Positions 53,927-62,739 of a stretch of 64,000 nucleotides of DNA are shown one piece after another; the first letter of the stretch is position 1, and every line of letters begins with the position of its first letter. A program made the translations under genes and the position numbers. The stretch is taken from assembly GCA_965204565.1 (NCBI GenBank), contig CBDBEU010000005.1, positions 1-64,000 of the forward strand, read 5' to 3'. Below the pieces are notes generated by a model that made no database searches, had not been told where the DNA came from, and worked only from the letters and a program-made list of their open reading frames with translations. The DNA comes from CBDBEU01 sp965204565 (GTDB lineage: Bacteria > Pseudomonadota > Alphaproteobacteria > Rhizobiales > TMED25).

Positions 53927-55624
53927 GTGACAGCAACTGCCGACAGCGCTCCCATCAGGCGGCGCATCCTGCGGCTTCCTTCCGTTGAATTGTCGGCATT
54001 CTGGGTCACCGCCGCGCTGATGACCGTGGCTATAATTTTCCCCGCGGCGATGGCTGTCGACGCAGCATTCAGGGTTGATGGCGCCTTTTCACTGGAGGGC
54101 TTTGAACGCCTTTTCAGGGCCCCGAGGATCGGCCGCGATGTCGTCACCACGCTGATATTTTCTGCCGGCGCCACTCTTGCTGCTACCTCCATCGGTGTGA
54201 GCCTTGCCTGGGTGATCGCACGCACCAACGTTCCAGGCCGCCGCTTTCTTGAAGTGATGTGCGTCGTGCCGCTGTTCATGTCGGCGTTTGTCGGCGCCAT
54301 CGCCTGGCGGCTGATCCTGGTGCCGCGCGCCGGCATGCTCACTCGTCTTATCACTGACTGGGGCGTGCCGGTGGAGTGGATTCCGAATGTCTACTCGCTG
54401 ACATCCATGTGTCTGATCCAGGGCATCTTCTATTCGCCTTTCATGTATCTCTACGCAGTCGCCTCGTTCCGCCAAATGGATCCGAGCCTTGAGGAGGTTG
54501 CGCGCATTCACGGCGCCAGCGGATGGCAAACGCTGCGCCGCATCACCCTGTCGATTAACGGACCGGCTTTGCTGTCCGGGATGCTGGTGGTTTTCGTGTT
54601 TTCGATCGGCACACTGGAGATACCGATCGCGCTCGGCGTGCCGGGCGGACATTACGTTATCTCAACCCGAGTCTGGCTGCTCTTGAAGGACTACCCGCAG
54701 GATGTCCCACAAGCCATGGCGCTCGGTTTCATGGCGATCTTGATGGCGGCGGCAGGCATTTGGCTACAGCGCAAACTCCTTGGCGAGCGCAAATTCACCA
54801 CCGTTACCGGCAAGGGATATCGCGCCCGCCGGATCGAGCTTGGCAAATGGAAGTGGCCGACATTCGCAAGCGCCATGGCTTACGTCCTGATCGCCGTGGT
54901 CATGCCAATCGTGGTGCTGTTCCTGATCGGTCTGCAAAAAACATGGACCGGCTATTTCAGCATGGAGCAATTCACTCTCAACAATTTCTATGCCGTCGGC
55001 TACCTCATGGACGTGACCTCGCGAGCGATCATCAACAGCCTGATTGCCTGTTCGATTGCCGCGACCATTTGCATCGTCATTGCAACCATCCTGTCGCAAA
55101 CCAAATCGCGCACCGGTGAGGCTTGGATGGGCATGCTGGTGCTGCTGCCGATCGCCATTCCCGGCGCCATCTTCGGTGTAATGGTGCTTTATGCGTTCAT
55201 CAGAACGCCGATGTACCAGACGCTCTCGATCATCATTTTCGCCTATGTGATCGGAAATTTCTTCATCGCCTACCGCACCATCTATTCGGTGCGCCTGTCG
55301 ATCCATGCAGAACTTGAACAGTCGGCGCGGATTCACGGTGCCAGCTGGTGGCGAGCGACCTATCTGATCCTGTTGCCGCTATTGAGGCCCGGAATCTTCT
55401 CGGCCTGGCTGATGTCGTTCGTCATTTTCATGCGCGAGTTCTCCTCGGTGATGTTCCTTTACTGGCACGGCACTGAGGTCATGTCGGTGGTGTTCTTCCT
55501 GCTGATGGAACGCCATTCAGCAAGGCTCGCAGCCTTCATGATCATCCAGGTGATGCTGCTCTTGATCGTCATGGCGATCTATCAGCGCATCAGCTACCGC
55601 AGCTCGGGCGGGGTGACGATGTAG
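53927..55624 (+). CDS. ABC transporter permease, fused double unit (FbpB-like)
   Basis: 565 residues with about twelve membrane segments and two EAA loops: EEVARIHGASGWQTLRRITLSINGPALLSG in the first half and EQSARIHGASWWRATYLILLPLLRPGIFSAW in the second. Two permease halves are therefore fused in one chain, as in FbpB/SfuB/PhnV-type importers. GTG start, ribosome site GAGGAGG. Acts with the upstream ATPase and binding protein at the inner membrane. Ends 30 bp before the next RidA gene. Confidence 0.9.
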   Translation: MTATADSAPIRRRILRLPSVELSAFWVTAALMTVAIIFPAAMAVDAAFRVDGAFSLEGFERLFRAPRIGRDVVTTLIFSAGATLAATSIGVSLAWVIARTNVPGRRFLEVMCVVPLFMSAFVGAIAWRLILVPRAGMLTRLITDWGVPVEWIPNVYSLTSMCLIQGIFYSPFMYLYAVASFRQMDPSLEEVARIHGASGWQTLRRITLSINGPALLSGMLVVFVFSIGTLEIPIALGVPGGHYVISTRVWLLLKDYPQDVPQAMALGFMAILMAAAGIWLQRKLLGERKFTTVTGKGYRARRIELGKWKWPTFASAMAYVLIAVVMPIVVLFLIGLQKTWTGYFSMEQFTLNNFYAVGYLMDVTSRAIINSLIACSIAATICIVIATILSQTKSRTGEAWMGMLVLLPIAIPGAIFGVMVLYAFIRTPMYQTLSIIIFAYVIGNFFIAYRTIYSVRLSIHAELEQSARIHGASWWRATYLILLPLLRPGIFSAWLMSFVIFMREFSSVMFLYWHGTEVMSVVFFLLMERHSARLAAFMIIQVMLLLIVMAIYQRISYRSSGGVTM

Positions 55625-55654
55625 GGCGCAAAGCCCGCATCTAAAGGAGATCAG

Positions 55655-56971
55655 ATGGCCGCAACATCAAAGCAGAATAATTCAAAGCTCAGATATGTGC
55701 GTCATCCCGAGGCTCCTGCCGGCGCGCCGCCAATCGCCGTCAGAGTTGGCGATCTTGTCTTTGTCGGTGGCCAGCTTCCGGTCCATCCGCTCACCGGCAT
55801 TCCGGCCGAAACGCTACTCCATCCGGGAATGCCATTTCATGGATCGCTGATCGAAAAGCAGCTGCGCTACATCTACACAAATCTCGAAAAGCAACTGGCC
55901 GAAGTTGGTACTTCTCTCGAGCAGATCGTGAAGATCAATTCCTTCCAGCTCCATGGAGAGGATATCGACATGGCGCTCAGGGTGCGGCGTGAGTGGTTCA
56001 ATCGCGAAGCCCCCGGGCCCAGCACCATGGGGCTGGTCGAGGAGCTTCCGGCGCGCGGTGCACGGGTGATGATCGATCTCATCAACATCGCAGAAGAAGC
56101 GGCGATGCCGATGACGGCGGTCAAGATCACCAAATCACCGGCCATCGCCCAGGCAAGTTCGATCGGCTGGCCGGTCTACTCGCAGATCCTCAAGGGTGGT
56201 GGTTTTGTATTCACCCGTGGCACCACTGCGCAGAATGAAAACGGGCCCCTGCCGGAAATGGCCGAGGACCATCCTTTTCCATATGCCCATGATCCGGTGG
56301 CCTTCCAACTGCGCTATCAGCTTGAGCGCATGAAGGATCTGCTGGCAGATACCGGATGTACGCTGGCTGATGCAGTCAGGGCTGAAATCCTGCTCTCCAA
56401 CATGTCCGACATTGCCGCGGTTGATGAGGTCTGGGCAGATTATTTCCCCGTCGACCCGCCGGCCAGGGTAGTCATTCCGATCCCAAAAATCCCGCCAATG
56501 GTGATCGAGTCCGAGCTCATCTGTGTCGACCCCAATGGCCCTTACAAGAAGGAGATCGTTCGCACAGACAAGGCGCCGACACCGCTGGGCGCAGAACCGC
56601 AGGCGGTGCGCGCCGGACCATTCCTGTTTATTTCAGGCCAGATGGCGACCGACTACAAAACCGCCATTGCACCCGAAGCGCAGAGCGATCCAGCATTCCC
56701 GTTCCACGGCTCGGACGCCAAGTTGCAGGCAAGCTACATCCTCAAAAATGTGGAGGCCCTGTGCCAGGCAGCCGGCACCAGCACCGCCAATTTGGTGAAG
56801 CGCCGTATCCACCACACCGACCTCAGCGACATGCCAAGGGCGGAAGCCGTGTGGCGAGCACATCTGGGTGATGACCGCATACCGCCAACCAGCACTTTTC
56901 GGGGGCGCGGACCGCTACCGGTGCCGGACTGCTGCATTCAGTACGACCTGATGGCGCATATCCCGGACTAG
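55655..56971 (+). CDS. Triple-domain RidA/YjgF-family protein (438 aa)
   Basis: Three RidA-like domains in one chain. Domain 1 (~10-150): PIAVRVGDLVFVGGQLPVHP, SLEQIVKINSFQLHGEDIDMALRVRREWF, with PGPSTM at the catalytic motif. Domain 2 (~155-300): YSQILKGGGFVFTRGTTA, DYFPVDPPARVVIPI, keeping the PPAR arginine, and IESELICVD. Domain 3 (~305-438): PQAVRAGPFLFISGQMATD, NLVKRRIHHTDLSDMPRAEAVW, with IPPTSTF instead. A strong ribosome site (AAAGGAG) precedes the ATG. RidA proteins hydrolyse reactive enamine/imine intermediates; the organisation suggests a covalent trimer with one arginine-bearing site. Confidence 0.88.
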   Translation: MAATSKQNNSKLRYVRHPEAPAGAPPIAVRVGDLVFVGGQLPVHPLTGIPAETLLHPGMPFHGSLIEKQLRYIYTNLEKQLAEVGTSLEQIVKINSFQLHGEDIDMALRVRREWFNREAPGPSTMGLVEELPARGARVMIDLINIAEEAAMPMTAVKITKSPAIAQASSIGWPVYSQILKGGGFVFTRGTTAQNENGPLPEMAEDHPFPYAHDPVAFQLRYQLERMKDLLADTGCTLADAVRAEILLSNMSDIAAVDEVWADYFPVDPPARVVIPIPKIPPMVIESELICVDPNGPYKKEIVRTDKAPTPLGAEPQAVRAGPFLFISGQMATDYKTAIAPEAQSDPAFPFHGSDAKLQASYILKNVEALCQAAGTSTANLVKRRIHHTDLSDMPRAEAVWRAHLGDDRIPPTSTFRGRGPLPVPDCCIQYDLMAHIPD

Positions 56972-57026
56972 TGCGGTGTCGAAAAAGCAAATTAGCAACG
57001 AGTCACCGCGTCAACAGGAGCAGCTC

Positions 57027-57404
57027 ATGGCGTTCTACCGCGTTAGTGACAGGAAGGACTTCCCCGACCCGGCGCGGCTGGTGGTCCCAGGCGAGCTGAT
57101 CAAGGCCGGTATCGTTGCGCTCAATCAGGGCGAGGAGACCGAACCCCATTTCCACCCCAATGAAGAGCAATTTGTCCTGATCCTGGAAGGTAAGCTGGAG
57201 ATGATGGTGGGTGATGAAACCGCCGAAGTCGGTCCCGGCGATATGGTGCACATTCCGCGCAATACAATGCATGGCATCAAGGTGCTGGAAAGCCCGATGG
57301 TGTGGTTTAACTGCAAGAGCCCGGTTGGCAATGGTGATCTCAAGCAGGACTACAACGAGGCCCCCAACTGCGCTGAGATAAAAGACCTTCTGGGGCGCGA
57401 TTGA
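57027..57404 (+). CDS. Small cupin-domain protein
   Basis: 125 residues from MAFYRVSDRKDFPDPARLVVPGELIKAGIVALNQGEETEPHFHPNEEQFVLILEGKLEMMVGDETAEVGPGDMVHIPRNTMHGIKVLESPMVWFNCKSP. Cupin motif 1 (EPHFHPNEEQFVLILEG) and motif 2 (PGDMVHIPRNTMHGI) contain the His/Glu metal ligands. The ATG at 57027 has a good AGGAG site 6 bp upstream; a GTG 17 codons earlier is weaker. Inserted among triple-RidA genes. May be an isomerase, dioxygenase or stabilising enzyme of the pathway; substrate unknown. Confidence 0.85.
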   Translation: MAFYRVSDRKDFPDPARLVVPGELIKAGIVALNQGEETEPHFHPNEEQFVLILEGKLEMMVGDETAEVGPGDMVHIPRNTMHGIKVLESPMVWFNCKSPVGNGDLKQDYNEAPNCAEIKDLLGRD

Positions 57405-57444
57405 TGCGCTTGCCGGTAACATACCAGCAACCGGTGGCAACTAA

Positions 57445-58746
57445 ATGAACGCTGCTGACAAGCTGGATTATCTGCGTGACCCGCGCGCGCCGTCCGATGC
57501 GCCGCCGCTGGCGGTGCGCGCCGGCGATCTCGTCTTTGTCGGCGGACAGATGCCAGTTGATCCGATTGCCGGCATTCCTCCCGAAACGCTTCTGCACAGG
57601 GGCATGCCGTTTCACGGCTCAAAGATCGAAAAACAGCTGCGCTATCTGTTCGACACGTTGAATCCCCGGCTGGGCGAAGTTCAGGCCTCGCTCAAGCACA
57701 TCGCCAAGATCAACTCCTACCATGTGCATGACGAGGACATCGACATGGCGCTGCGCATGCGCCGCGAATGGTTTGATCATGAAACACCGCCGCCGAGCAC
57801 GCTGGTGATGGTGCCTGGGCTGACCGCCCGCGACGCACGCGTGATGGTCGATCTGATCAATGTCGCTGAGGACGCAGACCTGCCGCTCACTGCGGTCAAG
57901 ATCACCAAAGCGCCGCCGATAACCCAGGTTAAATCAATCGGCTGGGCGGTGTTCTCACAAATCTTGAAGGGCAGCGGGCTCGTTTTCACGCGAGGAGCCA
58001 CTGCTCATGACGAAAACGGGCCTCTGGCCGAAACTATGCCCGATCGTCCATTTCCCTATGCCGTCGACCAGGTCGATCTGCAATTGCGCAATGAGCTCGA
58101 CCGCATGAAGGACCTGCTCGCCGATGCCGGCTGCACCATGGACGATGTGGTGCGCGCCGAATTGCACATGACCGACATGAGCGATCTTGCTGCGGTCGAT
58201 GAGGTGTGGGCGGAATATTTCTCCGAAAACCCACCGGCGCGGATCATCACACTGGTGAAGCTGCCGGTATTGCCGATGCATATCGAGATCGAGCTGATCG
58301 CGGTTGATCGGGCCGGGCCCTATCGCAAGCAGACCATAAAAACCGATCAGGCGCCGATGCCGCTCGGACCCGAGCCTCAGGCGGTCAAGGCGGGGCCCTA
58401 CCTGTTCTTCTCCGGCCAGATGGCGAGTGATTATCAAAACGGTCTTGCGCCCGAGGCAAGCATTGACCCCGCATTCCCGTTCCACCAGTCGGGAGCGAGG
58501 CTTCAGGCGGCGTACATATTGGACAATGTCGAGGCGATTTGCGCTGCCGCCGGCACCTCGTCGGCAAATCTGGTAAAGTGCCGGATCCACCATTCAACAA
58601 TGAGCGACATACCAAGGGCTGAAGCGGTGTGGCGCGAGAGGCTTGGCGCGGCCCTGCCGCCGACCAGCATCATACCGGCATCCGGTTCGCTGCCGGTACC
58701 TGACTGCACAATCCAATACGGCCTGATTGGCTATGCGGACCAATGA
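57445..58746 (+). CDS. Triple-domain RidA/YjgF-family protein (433 aa)
   Basis: A close paralogue of the 438-residue protein, aligned over its whole length: PLAVRAGDLVFVGGQMPVDP and HVHDEDIDMALRMRREWFDHETPPPSTLVMV in domain 1; FSQILKGSGLVFTRGATAHDENGPL and YFSENPPARIITLV, with the PPAR arginine, in domain 2; PQAVKAGPYLFFSGQMASDYQNGLAPEA and LPPTSIIPASGSLPVPDCTIQYGLI in domain 3. The middle domain alone keeps the arginine. 40 bp after the cupin; no frameshift. Confidence 0.88.
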   Translation: MNAADKLDYLRDPRAPSDAPPLAVRAGDLVFVGGQMPVDPIAGIPPETLLHRGMPFHGSKIEKQLRYLFDTLNPRLGEVQASLKHIAKINSYHVHDEDIDMALRMRREWFDHETPPPSTLVMVPGLTARDARVMVDLINVAEDADLPLTAVKITKAPPITQVKSIGWAVFSQILKGSGLVFTRGATAHDENGPLAETMPDRPFPYAVDQVDLQLRNELDRMKDLLADAGCTMDDVVRAELHMTDMSDLAAVDEVWAEYFSENPPARIITLVKLPVLPMHIEIELIAVDRAGPYRKQTIKTDQAPMPLGPEPQAVKAGPYLFFSGQMASDYQNGLAPEASIDPAFPFHQSGARLQAAYILDNVEAICAAAGTSSANLVKCRIHHSTMSDIPRAEAVWRERLGAALPPTSIIPASGSLPVPDCTIQYGLIGYADQ

Positions 58747-58819
58747 CCGATGCGTGTCACTACAATTCCGCACAACCGACATTGAACTCTATGGGCATCC
58801 AGTTGAAGGCATATCGATC

Positions 58820-60118
58820 ATGGCAAAAACATCCAAATTGAAATATTTGCGCTACCCCAATGCAGCGGCCGACGCGCCGCCGGTCGCGGTCAGGGCCGGC
58901 GATCTGATTTTTGTCGGCGGACAGATGGCGGTTCATCCCGAGACCGGGGTTCCGGCTGAAACGCAGCTCCACAAGGGAATGCCATTTCACGGATCGCTGA
59001 TCGAAAAGCAACTTCGCTATCTCTACGGCAACCTCGCCGATTGGCTACCGGAACTTGGCACATCTTTAAAGCACATCATGAAGATCAACTCGTTTCACCT
59101 TCATGGCGAGGACGTTGACATGGCGCTCAGGGTGCGGCGCGAATGGTTTGACCGTGACGCGCCGCCGCCAAGCACACTGGTGTTCACACCGGAACTGGCG
59201 GCGCGTGATGCGCGGGTGCTGATTGATCTCATCAATGTGGCTGAAGACGCTGCCCTGCCGATGACGCCTGTAACATTGACCAAATCGCCGCCGATCGCTC
59301 AGGTCAAATCAATCGGCTGGTCGGTTTTCTCCCAAGTGATCAAGGGCGGAGGATTCATCTTCACCCGCGGCACCACCGCCCACAATCAGGACGGCCCGCT
59401 GCCCGAGACGCTACCAGACCGTCCGTTCCCTTATGCCGAAGACCAGGTTCAGTTTCAGCTTCGCTACGAACTCGACCGGATGAAGGATCTTCTGGAAGAC
59501 GCCGGCGGCTCGCTCTCCGATGTGGTGCGCGCCGAACTGCACATGACCGATATGACCGACATCGCCGTTGTCGACGAGGTATGGGCTGAGTATTTTCCCG
59601 AAGATCCCCCGGCACGGGTGATCATTCCGGTGCCGCTGGTGGTGCTGCCGATGCGCATCGAGTCCGAAGTGATTGCGGTTGATCCAAAGGGCCCCTACCG
59701 CAAGAAAGTGATCCGGATGAACAATGCGCCCCAGCGCCTCGGCCCTGAATCGCAGGCCGTCAAGGCGGGACCTTACGTGTTCTTGTCTGGCCAGATGGCG
59801 ACGGACTTTGAGAATGGCCTCGCGCCTGATGCGCAGGGCGATCCGGGATTTCCGTTCCACACATCGCCCGCGCGCCTGCAAGCCGAATATGTCATCAAGA
59901 CCGTTGAGGCACTGTGCGAGGTGGCCGGCACGTCGATTGAAAATCTCGTCAAGCGCCGCATTCATCACGTGGATATGAATGAAATCCCGCGCGCCGAAGC
60001 GGCCTGGAATGAACGGCTTGTCGGGCATTTGCCGCCGACCAGCGTGTTCGGAACCTCAGGCCCGCTTCCGGTGCCCGACTGCACAATTCAATACGACCTG
60101 ATCGCTTATGCGCCATGA
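58820..60118 (+). CDS. Triple-domain RidA/YjgF-family protein (432 aa)
   Basis: Chosen start MAKTSKLKYLRYPNAAADAPPVAVRAGDLIFVGGQMAVHP, by alignment with the two previous proteins; an ATG at 58727 would add 31 unrelated residues and overlap the preceding gene. Domain 1 ends RDAPPPSTLVFTPEL, domain 2 contains FSQVIKGGGFIFTRGTTAHNQDGPL and YFPEDPPARVIIPVPL (arginine kept), domain 3 has AVKAGPYVFLSGQMATDFENGLAPDA and LPPTSVFGTSGPLPVPDCTIQYDLIAYA. A third member of the same paralogue group. Confidence 0.88.
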   Translation: MAKTSKLKYLRYPNAAADAPPVAVRAGDLIFVGGQMAVHPETGVPAETQLHKGMPFHGSLIEKQLRYLYGNLADWLPELGTSLKHIMKINSFHLHGEDVDMALRVRREWFDRDAPPPSTLVFTPELAARDARVLIDLINVAEDAALPMTPVTLTKSPPIAQVKSIGWSVFSQVIKGGGFIFTRGTTAHNQDGPLPETLPDRPFPYAEDQVQFQLRYELDRMKDLLEDAGGSLSDVVRAELHMTDMTDIAVVDEVWAEYFPEDPPARVIIPVPLVVLPMRIESEVIAVDPKGPYRKKVIRMNNAPQRLGPESQAVKAGPYVFLSGQMATDFENGLAPDAQGDPGFPFHTSPARLQAEYVIKTVEALCEVAGTSIENLVKRRIHHVDMNEIPRAEAAWNERLVGHLPPTSVFGTSGPLPVPDCTIQYDLIAYAP

Positions 60119-60177
60119 CCCGCGCTGGCGGCCAGTAGCTACCAGCAAAAAGAGGCAATCATCCGGAGGGCCCTGAT

Positions 60178-61449
60178 ATGAGTTCGATCAGCTTGAAAAG
60201 AGGACGCGCTACAGAGCTCCAGCCAGTGCCCGGTTCGGTGCGCGCAGGCGATTATGTCTTCACCTCTTCGATCTATCCGGCAGATGGATCGGGATATGCG
60301 GTTGGCATCGATGCCGTGCGTGGCGAAATGGGCCCTGCGCTGATCGAGGTGCAGACAAGAACTTGCCTCAACACGCTTGCCGAGATTCTGAAAGAGCATG
60401 GCAGCGCGCTTGACCGCGTAATCAAGGCCTCGGTTCATCTGGCCGATGCCGCCGACTACCACGAGTTCAAGCTCGTATGGCGGGAACACTTTCCGAAAAA
60501 TCCACCGGCGCGGACCACGGTCGAGGTTGGCGATACGCTTCCTCTAAGCGGTGCCAGGATCAGCATTGACGCCATCGTCCTGGCTGGTGATTCAAAACTC
60601 AAGCCGGTTGCCCTGTTTGATCCCCAAGGCAGCGACCCGATGGAGGCCGAATGGGCACCGCACGCGGTGCGCGCTGGCAGTTTCGTGTTTTGTTCGGCCT
60701 TGACTGCGAGCGATCTGGAGACCGGCCTTGCTGTCGGTCGGCCACCCGGATTTCCCAATTACGGCAGCAACGCCGCCATGCAGGCCAATTTCGTGTTCAA
60801 GCGGCTCAATCGCGTGCTTGCCGGGGCGGATACCTCACTGCAAAACGCATTGGAGGCCTATCTCTACGAGCCTGATCTGCAGACCTTCAACGATATCGAC
60901 ACGGTGTGGCGCGAATTCATGCAGCCGCCGCCCTGTCGCTCCTCCATGGGAATGGCCGGTCTGCTGGTGCCCGGAGCCTGCTTCGTCGCCGATCTCACGG
61001 TTCTGGTTCCGGACAAGAACCGGTCCAAACAGGAGTTTCGCGAAGGCATTGAGTATCACCCGGTCGAGCGGCGCAAGGTCAATTTTACGCCGACCCTGAC
61101 CGCAGGGCCTTGGCTCTTCTATGCCGGCAAGACCGCGGGCGACATGAACACTGTCCATACCGCGCCCAAGGGGCTGCCCCATCACTTCAGCGATATCGAA
61201 GTGCAAACTCATCATGTGCTCGACAAGCTGACGCCACAGATCGAAGCCAGCGGTAGCAACTGGGAACATTGTCACCATGTCAGGGTGTGGCTGGTGGAGC
61301 CGCGCCGCGACTATCGTGGTTTCATGCGCGCCTGGCGCGAGCGCTTTCCGGACCCTGCCAAGGCGCCGGCGCTTGCCTATGTGCCATCCACCGGGGTGAT
61401 GTATCCAGGCCCGCTGATAGAGATCGACCCAAGCTGCGTGGCAAAATAA
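60178..61449 (+). CDS. Triple-domain RidA/YjgF-family protein (423 aa), diverged
   Basis: Three RidA-like domains, but of another lineage than the preceding three. Domain 1 (~12-140): PGSVRAGDYVFTSSIYPADG and HFPKNPPARTTVEVGDTLPLSGARISIDAIVLA, here with the PPAR arginine in the first domain. Domain 2 (~155-285): HAVRAGSFVFCSALTASD and FMQPPPCRSSMGMAGLLVPGACFVADLTVLV. Domain 3 (~300-423): LTAGPWLFYAGKTAGDMNTV, HVRVWLVEPRRDYRGFMRAWRERFPD, with no arginine motif. A CGGAGG ribosome site lies before the ATG. Last gene of the presumed operon; an IS5 remnant follows 300 bp later. Confidence 0.85.
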   Translation: MSSISLKRGRATELQPVPGSVRAGDYVFTSSIYPADGSGYAVGIDAVRGEMGPALIEVQTRTCLNTLAEILKEHGSALDRVIKASVHLADAADYHEFKLVWREHFPKNPPARTTVEVGDTLPLSGARISIDAIVLAGDSKLKPVALFDPQGSDPMEAEWAPHAVRAGSFVFCSALTASDLETGLAVGRPPGFPNYGSNAAMQANFVFKRLNRVLAGADTSLQNALEAYLYEPDLQTFNDIDTVWREFMQPPPCRSSMGMAGLLVPGACFVADLTVLVPDKNRSKQEFREGIEYHPVERRKVNFTPTLTAGPWLFYAGKTAGDMNTVHTAPKGLPHHFSDIEVQTHHVLDKLTPQIEASGSNWEHCHHVRVWLVEPRRDYRGFMRAWRERFPDPAKAPALAYVPSTGVMYPGPLIEIDPSCVAK

Positions 61450-61755
61450 GGCTGTGCTGGCGGCTTGGAGACCACCCGTTCACAGTTTTAATCCGCCAGC
61501 GGCCGATACCGGTCGGCTCCAGTTGCGGCTTGCCCCTAAGCGGGCGCAGCAAAGTGGCAAAGGCGATACTGTGAGGTCTCACCTGCAACGTTCCCCGGAC
61601 CATAGTTCACCAAACAAGCAGACTGACATCCAGCGCGACGTTTCCAATGTCCGCTTCCGGGAGCATTCCGTTGAAAAAGTTGCTGGGACACCCTGCAGCC
61701 CCCTGTCTGCTGCCTGGAATCGGGTAACGAGAGCGCCTTTACGGCCGCGATGCGG
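61450..61755. other. Intergenic region downstream of the RidA operon
   Basis: About 300 bp before the IS5 remnant. No gene or convincing terminator seen. Confidence 0.4.
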
Positions 61756-62479
61756 GTCGGCCCTTTGCCTGGGTTGTGGTTCGGGATTCGGTTTCGCCGG
61801 GGCCGGGCTATGCCACGGCGCCTTTGCGCTCCCGGAACAGGAGCCGTTTCATGTTGACTGCGATCATGGCCATGCCGATCCTGGCCCTCGCCCGGTCGAA
61901 GCCGATGGTGCGGACGAAGAGCCCCATTCGTGCCTTCATCCCGGCGAAGGGATGTTCGATCGCGGATCGGACCTTCGACCGTGCAGCATTGGCCCTCTCG
62001 TGATGCACGGGCATCGGCTTCCTGGGCGGGCGGCGGAAATGGACCTTCGAGGTCAGCCCGGCCCGGGCGATTTTCTTCTCGTTGTTCTGCGACCGATACG
62101 CCGTGTCCGCCCAGACAGTCGAGCCGGTGGAAGTCGAGCCGGTGTTCGCCTGATCCGCCTGCTACGCGTCCGTCATGCCGGGCGGCGTCGGTGACGATCC
62201 ATGTCCGGACGAAGCCGTGGCGCCGGTCGGCATTGATATGGGATTTGCAGCCGAACACCGGCGTGGCGATTGCGCCCATCGCCGTGCCGTCCGGGCGCGT
62301 CTTCCTGCGCCCTGGCTTGAGCGTCCAACGCGCGTCGCGATCCTTTTGCGCCGGTTTCCGGGGATTGGCCTGCCAATCAGGCGGGATGCCCCCGCCCTTG
62401 ACGATCTCCTTCCCGGCATCGGTCATGCGCTGGCGCGGGGCCGCCACGATGGTGGCATCGACGATCTGCCCGCCCATGG
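61756..62479 (-). mobile_element. IS5-family remnant: middle and C-terminal part of transposase
   Basis: Read from 62477: MGGQIVDATIVAAP, MTDAGKEIVKGG, DRDARWTLKPGRRKTRPDGTAMGAIATPVFGCKSHINADRRHGFVRTWIVTDAARHDG, then in other frames SEKNE-like and HERANAARSKVRSAIEHPFAGMKARMGLFVRTIGFDRARARIGMAMIAVNMKRLLF. This is the middle plus catalytic C-terminus of the same type of transposase whose N-terminal and middle part lies at 14269-14955. The N-terminal half is absent; the break is at the start of the racemase fragment. Confidence 0.78.
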
Positions 62480-62739
62480 AGATGCCCGACCAGGTCGACG
62501 AAGTGCGCCGTCGGTTCGTCGCCTGTGCCCGAGCGGCGGTCGAGGAATCGGATGCCGAATTGATCCTGCCGCTCGGCTATTCGATCGTTCCGCTGACCCA
62601 GAATTCAGCCGAGCTCGCCGAAGAGATCGGCGTTCCGGTTCTCGATCCGCTGTCCGTCACCATGCGGCTTGCCGAGGCTCTCATCGCATCTGGATTCAAG
62701 AACAGCCGCTCGACCTACCCGCCGGCGGTGTTGCCATGA
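62478..62739 (+). pseudogene. Asp/Glu racemase-family protein, C-terminal fragment
   Basis: MEMPDQVDEVRRRFVACARAAVEESDAELILPLGYSIVPLTQNSAELAEEIGVPVLDPLSVTMRLAEALIASGFKNSRSTYPPAV: the second half of an Asp/Glu/hydantoin racemase fold (normally ~230 residues). The N-terminal half with the first catalytic Cys is missing; the IS5 remnant begins exactly here. The stop overlaps the next gene's ATG (62736-62739), so the pair was coupled. Confidence 0.65.

Noticed and set aside
61454..62739. Plus-strand frames of 246 to 270 codons opposite the IS5 remnant
   Set aside because: They run antisense to recognisable transposase sequence and share no family features, except the last 87 codons, which are the racemase fragment.
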